Positions 43,758 through 53,487 are shown, counted from the stretch's first letter. The stretch: 64,000 nucleotides of DNA from Virgibacillus_O sediminis (GCF_042643265.1 NZ_JBHRRZ010000017.1:124001-188000); one strand, 5' to 3'. Notes: generated from the letters alone by a model not told the origin. Made by a program: numbers and translations.

Positions 43758-44804
43758 CTACAGGTCATCAAATCCATTTAAATCACTTGTTTTCGTATAT
43801 TGCCTGGATTTCTGCTCAAAGAAATCCGTTTTCGTATCATCAAAGTTATCCACATATGCGCGGATCCATTTCATGGGGTTATCCACATAATCTGGATAAA
43901 TCTCACTCAACCCCATCATCCGCAGCATTTTATTCGCACGGTATTTAATATACCCTTTCATCTCCTCCAAATCGATTCCCTCTATTTCCTTCAATACGTA
44001 GGAGGACCATTCTATCTCCAAATCCACCGACAGGCGGAACTGCTCATATACCCATCCTGTCAGCTCTGTTGTATTGTACTCCGGCCGTTCTGCAAGAGCC
44101 GCACGGAACAGCTCCGATATGAACCGGCCATGCTCCAGCTCATCCCGGTTGATATAGCTGATCATCGTGGAAGTACCGACCATTTTATTGTTCCGTGCCA
44201 GGTTATAGAAAAAGGCGAATCCCGAATAGAAGAACATCCCTTCCAATAAGGAAGTATACACCAGCGTTTTCAAGATATTCTCCATGGTTGGCTCTTCGAC
44301 AAATCGGTTGTACTGCTGAATCAGATGCTCGTTTCTCTTCAGCAGTACGGGATCCCTTCTGCCCAATTGGAAGGATTCGTTCTGTTCATCAAGCGACACT
44401 ACCGAAGACAGCACATAGGAATAGCTCTCATTATGCACAGCCTCTTGTTGGGAGATGACTGCCATAATAGACTGTACAGCCGGATCTGTCGCGTACAAAG
44501 AAAGCAGAAGGGCTGTTCTTGTTTGGGGGCCATCCAATGTGGATAACAATCCAATGATCTTCAGGTAAGCATCCTGTTCTTCCTTTGTTAATGTGGGGAA
44601 CTGCTTCACATCTGCGGACATATTAACCTCATCCGCCTGCCAGTAATTGCCCACAAGCCGCTTATATAGTTTATACCAGTGTGGATAAGCTATATCGTTC
44701 CAATTTAATATTCCGCTTGATTTTCCTCCAAATAGTGCCGTAGACTTATTTGGATGGCGGGGCTCCAGTGTTTTTGCTCTTTCCAGCAATGCTTCGGACA
44801 TCAT
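43758..44804 (-). CDS. nrdB: Class I ribonucleotide reductase beta subunit
   Basis: A 348-aa di-metal protein that makes the radical for deoxynucleotide synthesis. Metal ligands are Asp in STLDGPQTR, Glu and His in ISQQEAVHNESY, Glu in SLLEGMFF, and Glu and His in RDELEHGRF. The radical Tyr follows the His by four residues (HNESY). The C-terminal tail (SDLNGFDDL) should dock on alpha. Its start lies 59 bp inside the flavodoxin gene, with AAGGAG upstream. Confidence 0.9.
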   Translation of the reverse strand: MMSEALLERAKTLEPRHPNKSTALFGGKSSGILNWNDIAYPHWYKLYKRLVGNYWQADEVNMSADVKQFPTLTKEEQDAYLKIIGLLSTLDGPQTRTALLLSLYATDPAVQSIMAVISQQEAVHNESYSYVLSSVVSLDEQNESFQLGRRDPVLLKRNEHLIQQYNRFVEEPTMENILKTLVYTSLLEGMFFYSGFAFFYNLARNNKMVGTSTMISYINRDELEHGRFISELFRAALAERPEYNTTELTGWVYEQFRLSVDLEIEWSSYVLKEIEGIDLEEMKGYIKYRANKMLRMMGLSEIYPDYVDNPMKWIRAYVDNFDDTKTDFFEQKSRQYTKTSDLNGFDDL

Positions 44805-45216
44805 CCAGCACTCCTTCCGTCCATTCTATTATTTTCTTTTCCTGCCCCCCTCTGGGAGACTGTTCAATTTTCAGCCCAGGCCACTTGCTCTTATAAAATG
44901 TACACAACTTATCCACAGATCGGCAGAATAATTCATCTCCCCCAAATTGAGTATCACCTGAGCCGAAGATGGCCATATGATTCGGCTTGTATCCAATTTC
45001 CAAGACAAAATCCTTCACTTCATCCGGCGTACTTCCCCTGTCCCAAGTAAAGGTTCCAACAAAAATCACCTCATAGTTACGCGGATCAATCGGTGGGTCA
45101 ATTCCAATTCGGTGCATTTCCGCCTCGATGGATGCTTGTCTACAATTTTCGGCAATCATTTCCGCTATTTCCTCGGTGTTTCCACTGTAGGAAAGATAGG
45201 CAACCAGCACCTTCAA
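44746..45216 (-). CDS. Flavodoxin within the ribonucleotide reductase operon
   Basis: A 156-aa flavodoxin with FMN phosphate loop SYSGNTEE (residues 9-16) and the later ring-binding GTFTWDRGSTPDEV and FGSGDTQFGGDELF. It starts at TTG overlapping the alpha stop (TTGA) and overlaps beta by 59 bp. It likely supplies electrons or oxidant for cofactor assembly, playing the part NrdI plays in class Ib systems, although it is an ordinary flavodoxin and not NrdI by sequence. Confidence 0.85.
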   Translation of the reverse strand: MKVLVAYLSYSGNTEEIAEMIAENCRQASIEAEMHRIGIDPPIDPRNYEVIFVGTFTWDRGSTPDEVKDFVLEIGYKPNHMAIFGSGDTQFGGDELFCRSVDKLCTFYKSKWPGLKIEQSPRGGQEKKIIEWTEGVLDDVRSIAGKSKNTGAPPSK

Positions 45217-47447
45217 CTCTCACACCACTCACATTCCTCTACATCATTCGAAGTGGAGCGGACATAATAGGTCGTTTTCAAGCCTTCTTTCCATGCCTGA
45301 AGGTGAAGGTCCAGCAGCACGGAAGCCCGAATCGTATTCGGTACATAGAAGTTGAATGAAATAGCCTGGTCAACATGCCTCTGCCTTGCCGCATTCTGTC
45401 TCACCGACCAGCGTTGATCGACTATATACGCGGAGCGGCGATAGATATCATATGTGCGGTGATCCAGTTCCGGGGCAGTTACCGGGACCTTGAAATCCTT
45501 CTTTTCCTCGTGATAGAACGGCTTGAATACCGGATCGATGCTTGCAGTAGAACCGGCTATCATAGATGTCGATGAATTCGGTGCGACTGCCATCAGGTAA
45601 CTATTCCGTATGCCGTTTTCCTGAACCAGCTGCCGCAATTCCTCCCAGTCATCACCCGTATAATCCCGCTCGCGGAAATACTCGCCTGTTTCCCACTTGC
45701 TGCCGGAGAAGGCTGGGTAGCTCCCTTTTTCTCTGCTTAATTCCTGGCTCTGTCTGATGGCTGTATAGGCAATCCGCTCATACAGTTCATCGGCATAACG
45801 GACAGCTTCTTCGGATTCCCATTCAATATTCAGCTTAGCCAGAAGATGATGCCACCCGAAAGTCCCCAATCCTACCGCACGGTACTTCCTATTGGTACGC
45901 TCTGCCTGAGGCAGGGGCAGTGTATTGATATCTATTACATTATCAAGCATGCGTACCTGGATGCGGATCAGCCTCTCCAGCACTTTGTCCGGCACCGCTC
46001 TGCCAAGGTTGATCGAGCTCAAATTGCAGACCACATAATCCCCCGGCTTATATTTCTTCATGAGGCTTCCTTCCTCTTCCAGCCACTCTTCGACAAATTC
46101 TGTCGGAGACTGGTTCTGTGTGATTTCCGTACAGAGATTGGAACAGTAGATCATCCCTTCATGTGGGTTGCTGTTCTTTCTGTTCACTTCGTCCCGATAA
46201 AACATGAACGGAGTGCCTGATTCCAACTGTGACTTCATCATTCTTTTCATGATATCGATGGCAGGAACCTTCCTTTTCGACAGCTCCTTCGATTCCACAC
46301 ATTCCCTGTATTTTTTCCTCCATTCGCCATCCCCACGAGTCCCATCATAAAAATCTTCAAGAGAATAGCCCATGACACGGCGTACCTCATGCGGGTCGAA
46401 TAAATACCAATCACCCCGCTCTTCCACCTGCTCCATAAACAAGTCTGGAAGGCATACACCAGTGAAAATATCATGGGCTCTCATCCGGTCGTCCCCATTG
46501 TTCAGCTTCAGATCTAGGAAGGATTCAATATCCTTATGCCATACATCCAAGTAAATGGCGATGGCGCCCTTTCTTGTCCCCAGCTGATCCACACTCACTG
46601 CTGTATTATTCAGCTGTTTAATCCATGGAACGACACCGCTCGACATCCCTTTGAATCCTTTGATGGAGCTTCCGCGGCTCCGGATTTTCCCCATATAAAC
46701 TCCAATGCCGCCGCCATTTTTAGAGAGCTTCGCAATATCGGTATTGCTGTCGTAAATCGCCTGGAGGCTATCATCCACTGTATCTATGAAACAACTGGAA
46801 AGCTGCCCATGTGTTTTGCCTGCATTATTCAATGTAGGAGTAGCCACTGTCATGTATAGATTGCTCAAGGCCCAATAAGCTTCTTTTACAAGCTCCAATC
46901 GCTGCCCGGGCACTTCCTGGTGCATCAGATGCATCGCGATGACCATCCAGCGTTCTTGTGGAAGTTCATACACATTCTTCTCATGATCCGTGGCCAAATA
47001 GCGGGTCGCCAGCGTATAGAGGCCAAGGTAGTGGAAAAGCAGATCATTTTCCGGGTCTATAATCTTTTCAAGTTCTTCAATCTCTTCCCTGCTGTATGTC
47101 TCAAGGAGATGCGGCGAATAGATGCCCTTTTTTGTCAAGGTATCCAGCAACTGATAAAAACCGCCATATTTCAGGGAAGGTTCAAATCCCCTGTTCTTTC
47201 CCGCTTCCCTATACAAATTATCCAAATAGAGCCTGGATGCCAGGAAGGTCCAATCCGGGTTCGCCTCGTCTATGTTTTCCAATGCCTGCTTTATTAGAAT
47301 TTCTGAAGTTTTACTTGCTGTATCCCCTGGGTTGACTGATTGTTTGGCTTTCTCCATATACCTTTCCGTATCGATAGATAGGCCAGCTGCCGCTTGATTG
47401 ATTCGCTCGATCAACTCTTCCTGGATGACCGCTTTCTCTGTAATCAT
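45213..47447 (-). CDS. nrdA: Class I ribonucleotide reductase alpha subunit
   Basis: A 744-aa catalytic subunit that reduces NDPs to dNDPs. Active-site blocks are LSSCF (Cys), CSNLCTEI (Asn, Cys and Glu) and the C-terminal thiol pair CEWCES. Specificity-loop sequence NNGDDRMRAHDIF is present. The N-terminus starts directly with the R1_N domain (IDTERYMEKAKQSV), so a full ATP-cone is not seen; overall dATP control may be missing. ATG with GAGGAGG. First gene of the operon, behind a cobalamin riboswitch. Confidence 0.92.
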   Translation of the reverse strand: MITEKAVIQEELIERINQAAAGLSIDTERYMEKAKQSVNPGDTASKTSEILIKQALENIDEANPDWTFLASRLYLDNLYREAGKNRGFEPSLKYGGFYQLLDTLTKKGIYSPHLLETYSREEIEELEKIIDPENDLLFHYLGLYTLATRYLATDHEKNVYELPQERWMVIAMHLMHQEVPGQRLELVKEAYWALSNLYMTVATPTLNNAGKTHGQLSSCFIDTVDDSLQAIYDSNTDIAKLSKNGGGIGVYMGKIRSRGSSIKGFKGMSSGVVPWIKQLNNTAVSVDQLGTRKGAIAIYLDVWHKDIESFLDLKLNNGDDRMRAHDIFTGVCLPDLFMEQVEERGDWYLFDPHEVRRVMGYSLEDFYDGTRGDGEWRKKYRECVESKELSKRKVPAIDIMKRMMKSQLESGTPFMFYRDEVNRKNSNPHEGMIYCSNLCTEITQNQSPTEFVEEWLEEEGSLMKKYKPGDYVVCNLSSINLGRAVPDKVLERLIRIQVRMLDNVIDINTLPLPQAERTNRKYRAVGLGTFGWHHLLAKLNIEWESEEAVRYADELYERIAYTAIRQSQELSREKGSYPAFSGSKWETGEYFRERDYTGDDWEELRQLVQENGIRNSYLMAVAPNSSTSMIAGSTASIDPVFKPFYHEEKKDFKVPVTAPELDHRTYDIYRRSAYIVDQRWSVRQNAARQRHVDQAISFNFYVPNTIRASVLLDLHLQAWKEGLKTTYYVRSTSNDVEECEWCES

Positions 47448-47504
47448 GTATATCCTCCTCTGATAGACTTGTTACTGCAGGAGACCGCCCCCAGGGTCCG
47501 GCGC

Positions 47505-47780
47505 AACATAAAAAGCCGCTCACCCTCACAGGATAAACGGCATAAAACGGCATACGTGACCATTGACGTCGGCCGTTTCAATAATCCCGCACCCCGGAGA
47601 AATGAAACATGGAGTTACGGCAGGTCTCCTGACTCGTGCTTCCACCTCCAGGGGCCTTCCAACACAATCTTCTTATCAGCAGATTGCATTGTGGCCATTC
47701 CCTTTCGTCCACACTTACAGTTGCGGGGGCAGTTCCAGATTCCAACTGGATTCCCTATTAAGGCATCACATGCCACCATA
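47505..47780 (-). promoter_or_regulatory. Cobalamin (AdoCbl) riboswitch with terminator
   Basis: On the minus strand the conserved B12-box blocks appear in order: GGTGGCATGTGATGCC, AATAGGGAATCC, GGAACTGCCCCCGCAACTGT, a variable arm, then GAGTCAGGAGACCTGCC (47612-47780). Downstream, at 47509-47541, a terminator (GCCGTTT-ATCCT-GTG-AGGGT-GAGCGGC, then TTTTTA) precedes nrdA. Adenosylcobalamin should switch off this B12-independent reductase. The stretch 47781-47881 is AT-rich with no other feature. Confidence 0.95.
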
Positions 47781-47881
47781 ACTCACTACACTACATATAG
47801 TATTTTTAATATTAATGATTCACAATATATCGTACCCTAAATTAGCTTATGGGTAAACATATATGCAACAAATACCCTTCC

Positions 47882-48787
47882 TTAATTCTGAAACCGCTCC
47901 AGTCTGGTAAAGAATTCTTTCAGAAAGTCATAGAATACTTTCTCAGTAGGCAGGAGCTGCCGGTCTTTTGGTATAATGACGCCCACCGTCCTTGCCACGT
48001 TTGGTTCTCTTACTGGAACCTTAACGGTAGCTCTGGGCAGACTGTCCACCAGTGTAATCTCTGGTACCAGAGTAACACCAAGACCCGCAGAAACCAACCC
48101 TTTGATGGCATCAATATCTTCCCCTTCAAAGGAGACTTCCGGATCAAATCCCAGCTGGTTGCAAGCATTGATGATCAATGTCCTAAGGATATAATTTTCC
48201 GGGAACAGGATAAACTGGTCGCCTCGCAGATCATTCAAGGTCAAGGATGGCGATTGGGCAAATCGATGGCTTGCCGGCAGAAGAGCCACCATGTTTTCGG
48301 TAAACAGAATAGCCCCCTTCAGCTTCTTTTCATTCGTGGGCACCGGCCCAAGGAGGGCCATGTTGATCTCCCCGTTCGTTACGGCCTTCTTCAGTTCATG
48401 ATAGGACCCCTGTTTTAGTTTGAATTTCACATCGGGGTAACGTTCCCGGAAGCCTGAAACAGCGGTCGGCAGCATGTATGCCGACAGGCTGCTGGGGAAT
48501 CCGACATGCACTGTGCCTCGCTCCGGGTCGGTATATTCCTCAATCACCTGGGCAGCATCATCGATGGCATGGATAGCCTGTTCCATATGCTCTTTAAATA
48601 CCCTGCCGATTGGAGTGAGTTTGACCGTTCTGCCTTCTCTGATAAACAAGGAGACCCCAAGTTCCTGCTCCAGGTTGAAAATTTGCCTGCTTACAGCCGA
48701 CTGGGCAATATGTAAAGCATTGGCCGCTTCCGTCACGTGCTCCCGCTTAGCCACTTCCAGAAAATATTTGATCTGTTTCAATTCCAT
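47882..48787 (-). CDS. gltC: LysR-family regulator GltC
   Basis: A 301-aa LysR regulator with an N-terminal HTH (REHVTEAANALHIAQSAVSRQI) and a ligand domain. It follows B. subtilis GltC closely by eye (TVHVGFPSSL, ALLGPVPTN, EGEDIDAIKGLVSAGLGVTL). GltC activates glutamate synthase genes in B. subtilis; here the divergent neighbour is gdhA. ATG 48787 has GAGGTG 6 nt upstream; a GTG three codons earlier is less likely. Confidence 0.88.
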   Translation of the reverse strand: MELKQIKYFLEVAKREHVTEAANALHIAQSAVSRQIFNLEQELGVSLFIREGRTVKLTPIGRVFKEHMEQAIHAIDDAAQVIEEYTDPERGTVHVGFPSSLSAYMLPTAVSGFRERYPDVKFKLKQGSYHELKKAVTNGEINMALLGPVPTNEKKLKGAILFTENMVALLPASHRFAQSPSLTLNDLRGDQFILFPENYILRTLIINACNQLGFDPEVSFEGEDIDAIKGLVSAGLGVTLVPEITLVDSLPRATVKVPVREPNVARTVGVIIPKDRQLLPTEKVFYDFLKEFFTRLERFQN

Positions 48788-48844
48788 AGAAAGCACCTCA
48801 TTTCATTCATCTCAAAAAAGCATTAAAGCAATCTATAATTCATA

Positions 48845-48873
48845 TTGTTGATATCTATCATAACATGTAAAAT
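48845..48873 (+). promoter_or_regulatory. Candidate gdhA promoter
   Basis: TTGTTG and TAAAAT separated by 17 bp, in the gltC-gdhA intergenic region 50 bp before the gdhA start. A LysR-type site probably overlaps, but I could not define it. Confidence 0.4.
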
Positions 48874-48921
48874 TAACAGTATATTGTTTCAACTACAAAC
48901 AAGGAGGTCACAGATGCTATT

Positions 48922-50301
48922 ATGACGAATTTAACGAACGTAGCCCCAGAAAAGAATCAGAAAGTACAGCAATATGTAGACGAAGTCTATTCTAATATTG
49001 TAGAAAGAAACCCTAACGAACCTGAATTTCACCAGGCCGCATCTCTAATCTTCAAATCCCTCACCCCTCTTTTGGAGAAGCATCCTGTTTATATGGAGAA
49101 AGGTATACTCGAACAGCTTTCAGAACCGGAAAGAATGATCACCTTCCGTGTCCCTTGGGTGGATGACCAGGGGAAAGTGAGAGTAAATCGTGGATTCCGC
49201 GTCCAGTTCAATAGTGCGATCGGGCCATATAAAGGTGGATTACGGTTCCACCCTTCTGTAAACCAAAGTATCATAAAATTCCTCGGCCTGGAACAAATTA
49301 TCAAAAATTCTCTGACAGGACAGCCAATCGGCGGCGGTAAGGGCGGCGCAGACTTTGATCCCAAAGGGAAATCAGACAATGAAATTATGAGATTCTGCCA
49401 AAGCTTCATGACAGAGCTTTCCAAGCATATTGGGCCAAACACCGACATTCCAGCTGGCGATATTGGTGTAGGAGCCCGGGAAATCGGCTACTTGTTTGGC
49501 CAGTACAAGAAAATGCGCAGCGAATACGAAGCAGGTGTTTTGACCGGAAAAGGACTGGAGTACGGTGGAAGCCTTGCCCGAAAAGAAGCTACCGGTTATG
49601 GAGTCATCTACTTCATGAAAGAAGCCCTTAAAGATCGCGGCTTAGCACTATATGGCAGCACTTTGGTCATTTCCGGATCCGGCAACGTCTCCATCTATGC
49701 CATGGAAAAAGCAAAGGAACTCGGCGCAAGAGTGGTTGCCTGCAGTGATTCCAGCGGTTATATCGTTGATGAAAATGGAATCGACCTCGATACTATCAAA
49801 GAAATTAAAGAAGTGAACAGAGGGAGAATCAGCGATTACATTGAAACACATCCACATGCATCCTTCTATGAAGGCTGTGAGGGAATATGGTCAGTGCCTT
49901 GCGATGCTGCTCTTCCTTGCGCGACTCAGAATGAGCTGGACGAACAAGCAGCACATCTGCTAATTAAAAATGGTGTAAAGGCAGTTGCAGAAGGAGCAAA
50001 TATGCCATGTACGTCTGAGGCAATTGATGCCTTCATCGAGAATAATGTATTATTCGCACCTGCGAAAGCTGCTAATGCAGGCGGAGTTGCTGTCTCTGCT
50101 CTGGAAATGGCACAAAACAGCATGAGGCTCAATTGGAGCTTCCAAGAAGTAGATGAAAAACTGCAAAAAATCATGAAAGACATCTACAAAAACTGTGCGG
50201 AAGCTGCTGAAGAATTCGGTGCCCCAGGCAATCTCGAAATCGGCTCCAATATTGCCGGTTTCAAAAAAGTGGCTAACGCCATGGTTGCACAGGGAGTTTA
50301 A
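48922..50301 (+). CDS. gdhA: NADP-type glutamate dehydrogenase
   Basis: A 459-aa hexameric type enzyme that joins ammonia to 2-oxoglutarate. Active-site blocks are GPYKGGLRFHPSV, PIGGGKGGADFDPKGKS (catalytic Lys) and NTDIPAGDIGVG; the nucleotide motif is VISGSGNVSIYA. AAGGAGGT ends 13 nt before the ATG, but 5 nt before another ATG that encodes Met-Leu-Leu-stop and overlaps the gdhA start (ATGA). Translation may thus be coupled to a three-codon leader. Divergent from gltC. Confidence 0.93.
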   Translation: MTNLTNVAPEKNQKVQQYVDEVYSNIVERNPNEPEFHQAASLIFKSLTPLLEKHPVYMEKGILEQLSEPERMITFRVPWVDDQGKVRVNRGFRVQFNSAIGPYKGGLRFHPSVNQSIIKFLGLEQIIKNSLTGQPIGGGKGGADFDPKGKSDNEIMRFCQSFMTELSKHIGPNTDIPAGDIGVGAREIGYLFGQYKKMRSEYEAGVLTGKGLEYGGSLARKEATGYGVIYFMKEALKDRGLALYGSTLVISGSGNVSIYAMEKAKELGARVVACSDSSGYIVDENGIDLDTIKEIKEVNRGRISDYIETHPHASFYEGCEGIWSVPCDAALPCATQNELDEQAAHLLIKNGVKAVAEGANMPCTSEAIDAFIENNVLFAPAKAANAGGVAVSALEMAQNSMRLNWSFQEVDEKLQKIMKDIYKNCAEAAEEFGAPGNLEIGSNIAGFKKVANAMVAQGV

Positions 50302-50401
50302 TCAAACATAGCTCAGGAAGGATTTCCTCTTTGCGGCGAACGGGTTTTACTCATGCCCCTGAATAGATTTAAGATCGAATTTCATACTTTTTGCCACTCA
50401 C

Positions 50402-50437
50402 AAAAACGAGAGCTTACATGTAAGCTCTCGTTTTTGT
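50402..50437. terminator. Bidirectional terminator between gdhA and the ABC operon
   Basis: AAAAACGAGAGCTTACA / TGTAAGCTCTCGTTTTT, a nearly perfect palindrome with A- and T-tracts for both strands. Confidence 0.9.
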
Positions 50438-50445
50438 TTTTTAAT

Positions 50446-51240
50446 TCATCCAAGGACTGCTCTGTCACTCTCCATCTGGGAACCTTTTATGCGTTTAAAC
50501 TCGTAAAGGAGATCCTCTACCGTAAGCTTCTGCTTTCTCTCTCCACTAGCCTCAAAGATGATCTCACCCTTATCCATCATAATCAAGCGATTGCCAAGGT
50601 CCAGAGCCTGCTGCATATTATGAGTCACCATCAAGGTAGTTAATCCTGCTTCCTGGACGACCTCTCCTGTCAGATTCGTAATCAGCTCGGCACGGGAAGG
50701 GTCCAATGCCGCAGTATGTTCATCCAGCAAGAGGATGTCAGGCTTGGTAAAGGTAGTCATCAGCAGGGAAAGGGCCTGCCTTTCCCCACCGGACAAGAGG
50801 CCGACCTTGGCAGTGAGCCGGTTCTCCAATCCAATATTAAGGGTAGAGAGATGTTCACGGAACAACTTCTTCCGTTTTTTATTCACCCCAAGCCGCAGCC
50901 CCCGCTTCTTATTCCGTGAGTAGGCCATGGCCAAATTCTCCTCTATGGTCATGGAAGGGGCGGTCCCGGCCATAGGATCCTGAAATACACGGCCGATTAA
51001 AGAAGAACGCTTATATTCCGGCAGATGGACCACCTGTTTTCCGCCAATTAATACATCCCCTACATCCGGTATCAAGGCCCCTGATATTATGTTCATCAGT
51101 GTGGATTTACCGGCCCCATTACTGCCTATAACTGTCACAAAGTCACCGGTTTCCAAGGTCAGGTCAATATTCCTTAATGCTTTTTTCTCATCCGGTGTAT
51201 TTTCATTGAAAGTAATTGATATGTTGCTAAGCTCAAGCAT
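50446..51240 (-). CDS. ABC transporter ATP-binding protein (TrpZ-like)
   Basis: A 264-aa ATPase with Walker A GSNGAGKST, Q-loop VFQDPMAG, signature LSGGERQ and Walker B LLLDEHTAALDP (with DEH rather than DEP, which is usual in this subgroup). Together with the next two genes it forms an uncharacterised uptake system of the TrpXYZ type. Its ATG overlaps the permease stop (TAATG). Confidence 0.85.
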   Translation of the reverse strand: MLELSNISITFNENTPDEKKALRNIDLTLETGDFVTVIGSNGAGKSTLMNIISGALIPDVGDVLIGGKQVVHLPEYKRSSLIGRVFQDPMAGTAPSMTIEENLAMAYSRNKKRGLRLGVNKKRKKLFREHLSTLNIGLENRLTAKVGLLSGGERQALSLLMTTFTKPDILLLDEHTAALDPSRAELITNLTGEVVQEAGLTTLMVTHNMQQALDLGNRLIMMDKGEIIFEASGERKQKLTVEDLLYEFKRIKGSQMESDRAVLG

Positions 51241-52226
51241 TACGAAACCTCCTTCACCTGGCGTGTAAGCTGATTCCGCTTGGCCAGGCGCCGCTTTTTC
51301 TCTTTTCTCACCTGTATCAGCTTAGGTGCCACCAATGCACCAATGACAATGACCGCCGTAATCAATTTCATATCCCCGGTTTCCAGGAAATCGACACGCA
51401 GTGCCAAGGTAACGATCATCCGGTAGATGACCGCCCCGAGAATAACTGCCAGAGTTGCCCTGGCTATTGTCTTGGTGCCAAATAATGCCTCCCCGATAAT
51501 TACAGAGGCCAAACCAATCACAATCATCCCGATTCCCATATTGACATCAGCGAAACCGCCATGCTGGGCGATCAAGCCGCCGGACAGGGCAACAAGTCCA
51601 TTCGACAGCCCTACTCCCATAATGGTAAGTGTATCAGTATTGGCAGACAGGCTGCGGATCATGCGTTTATTGTCGCCAATTGCCCTCAATGCAAGGCCGA
51701 CTTCTGTTTTCAAGTAGTAGTCCGTTAGAAATTTAATCAGCAGCGTAACCACCGTCATTACAAGGAAAATCGCCCAGGTAGACGGAAGACGTTCAAGTCC
51801 TGTGATGGAGAGCATTCCATTCAGTACGGAATCCAGACCAGTCATTTGCCATACAGATTCCAATTGGGTGAACAACGTAGTCTCACCAAGCATGGATAAT
51901 GTCGGCTGCCCTAGAATCCTTAGATTGATGGAATATAAAGCGGTCATCATCAATATCCCGGACAGTAAGGCGTTGATCTTCCCCTTGGTATGCAGCACTC
52001 CTGTTACACAACCGGCCATAAATCCGGCAACTGCAGCCAGCATTGTTGCCAAGATGGGAGGGACCCCATTTATAATTGAAATACCGGCAACCGCAGCACC
52101 GGTAACAAAGCTTCCATCTACTGTAAGGTCAGGAAAATCGAGCACCCGGAAGGTCAGATACACCCCCAAGGCCATCAAGGCATAGATAACACCTGATTCC
52201 ATTGCACCAAATAACGATATAAACAT
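51240..52226 (-). CDS. ABC transporter permease (TrpY-like)
   Basis: A 328-aa membrane protein with about eight to nine helices, of the branched-chain amino acid permease fold (GVYLTFRVLDFPDLTVDGSF at the start, ALRAIGDNKRMIRSLSANTD in the coupling loop). It ends in a basic tail. Strong GGGAGG site. Second gene of the operon. Confidence 0.85.
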   Translation of the reverse strand: MFISLFGAMESGVIYALMALGVYLTFRVLDFPDLTVDGSFVTGAAVAGISIINGVPPILATMLAAVAGFMAGCVTGVLHTKGKINALLSGILMMTALYSINLRILGQPTLSMLGETTLFTQLESVWQMTGLDSVLNGMLSITGLERLPSTWAIFLVMTVVTLLIKFLTDYYLKTEVGLALRAIGDNKRMIRSLSANTDTLTIMGVGLSNGLVALSGGLIAQHGGFADVNMGIGMIVIGLASVIIGEALFGTKTIARATLAVILGAVIYRMIVTLALRVDFLETGDMKLITAVIVIGALVAPKLIQVRKEKKRRLAKRNQLTRQVKEVS

Positions 52227-52297
52227 ATTCTCCCTCCCAAGCTAATCATGAAGTAAAAAGATGGGAGCCAGGCTGTACCTGACTCCAACTGTTAAAA

Positions 52298-53299
52298 TTA
52301 TTCCGTTTCCACCAAATCAGCGGATTCCTCCCACTCGTCCTTCCATTCCACACCCTGCTCCTCGGCACCTTCTTTATTGATAAACAACTGGATTTCCGGA
52401 GGATACTCGGGAGGAATCTCGCTTGGATCCTTCTTCCCCGTCAATATTTCAGCAGCCATTTCCCCTGTCCGATAGCCAATTGTATGGTAGTCGATCCCAA
52501 AGGTTGCAAATCCACCTTTGGCAAGGGAATCAGGTTCGCCCACAATAAGCGGGATGTCCTGGTCATTGGCAACCCCGACTACACTGTCCAGAGCGGAAAC
52601 GACCGTATTATCTGTTATGATATAGAAGACATCTGCATCCTCAACAAGTGTGGTAGCTGCCTGTTGCACTTCCGCGGAATTGGCTACTGTCCGTTCTTCA
52701 ATGGATAATCCAGTACCTTCTGCGGCAGCCTTGACACTTTCCACTTGATTCACGGAGTTCTGCTCTCCGGCATTGTAGATCATTCCCACAGTAGCATCTG
52801 GGAAGTTGCTTTCAATAAATTCCACAGTAGCGTCTATTTGTTCCGGATGGAGATCCACTACACCCGTAATATTGTCCCCGGCTTCATCCATCGATGGCAC
52901 CAGGCCGGCATCCACCGCATCTGTGACCGATGTAAAGAGAATCGGAATTTCCCTGGTTGCCTGCAGAGCGCCAAGTGCACTTGGTGTCGAGTTGGCAAAA
53001 ATCAAATCGACATTATCAGCGACGAAGCCGTCTGAGATCGGTTTGACATTATTCTGGTCATTTTGGGCACTTTGGAAATCATATTCCACCTCAAGCCCGG
53101 CATCTGCCAGCGCATCCTGGAAACCACGGTAAGCCTCATCCAAAGACGGATGCTCCACAATCTGAGTGGCACCAACCCTATAGGTATTCTCTCCCCCGTC
53201 CGATTCGCCGGACGTTCCATTTGCAGACTCTTCTTCCGAGCCGCATGCTGATAATATAAACATAGATATAACTGCTATAACACTTAAAAACTTTCTCAT
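52298..53299 (-). CDS. ABC transporter substrate-binding lipoprotein (TrpX-like)
   Basis: A 333-aa lipoprotein with lipobox FILSACGSE and the periplasmic fold common to TrpX/ABC_sub_bind (VGATQIVEHPSLDEAYRGFQDAL, FANSTPSALGALQATREIPILFTSVTDAV). Relatives bind tryptophan, tyrosine or related compounds. First gene of the operon; I saw no T-box leader in the gap before it. GGGGGGAAG site. Confidence 0.88.
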   Translation of the reverse strand: MRKFLSVIAVISMFILSACGSEEESANGTSGESDGGENTYRVGATQIVEHPSLDEAYRGFQDALADAGLEVEYDFQSAQNDQNNVKPISDGFVADNVDLIFANSTPSALGALQATREIPILFTSVTDAVDAGLVPSMDEAGDNITGVVDLHPEQIDATVEFIESNFPDATVGMIYNAGEQNSVNQVESVKAAAEGTGLSIEERTVANSAEVQQAATTLVEDADVFYIITDNTVVSALDSVVGVANDQDIPLIVGEPDSLAKGGFATFGIDYHTIGYRTGEMAAEILTGKKDPSEIPPEYPPEIQLFINKEGAEEQGVEWKDEWEESADLVETE

Positions 53300-53456
53300 C
53301 TTCTTCCCCCCTATTAAATATGGTGCCTGAATATTTAACCGTGATTATATCATACTTTTTAACTATTATCGATAATATTCCGAAAAAACTTTTATGATTT
53401 ATTACATACACGCTTTAAAGTGTTAAAGCAAAAAATAAGTGGACATAGATGTAACA

Positions 53457-53482
53457 AAGCACTGCCCCGGAGGACAGTGCTT
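53457..53482 (-). terminator. Terminator of the carnitine operon
   Basis: AAGCACTG / CAGTGCTT stem with an inner CC/GG pair, directly beyond the thioesterase stop; a weak T-run on the minus strand and a strong one on the plus side. Confidence 0.7.
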
Positions 53483-53487
53483 CTGCA

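Noticed and set aside
53300..53487. T-box leader before the TrpX-like operon
   Set aside because: No T-box core (TGGNACCGCG-like) or specifier stem was visible.
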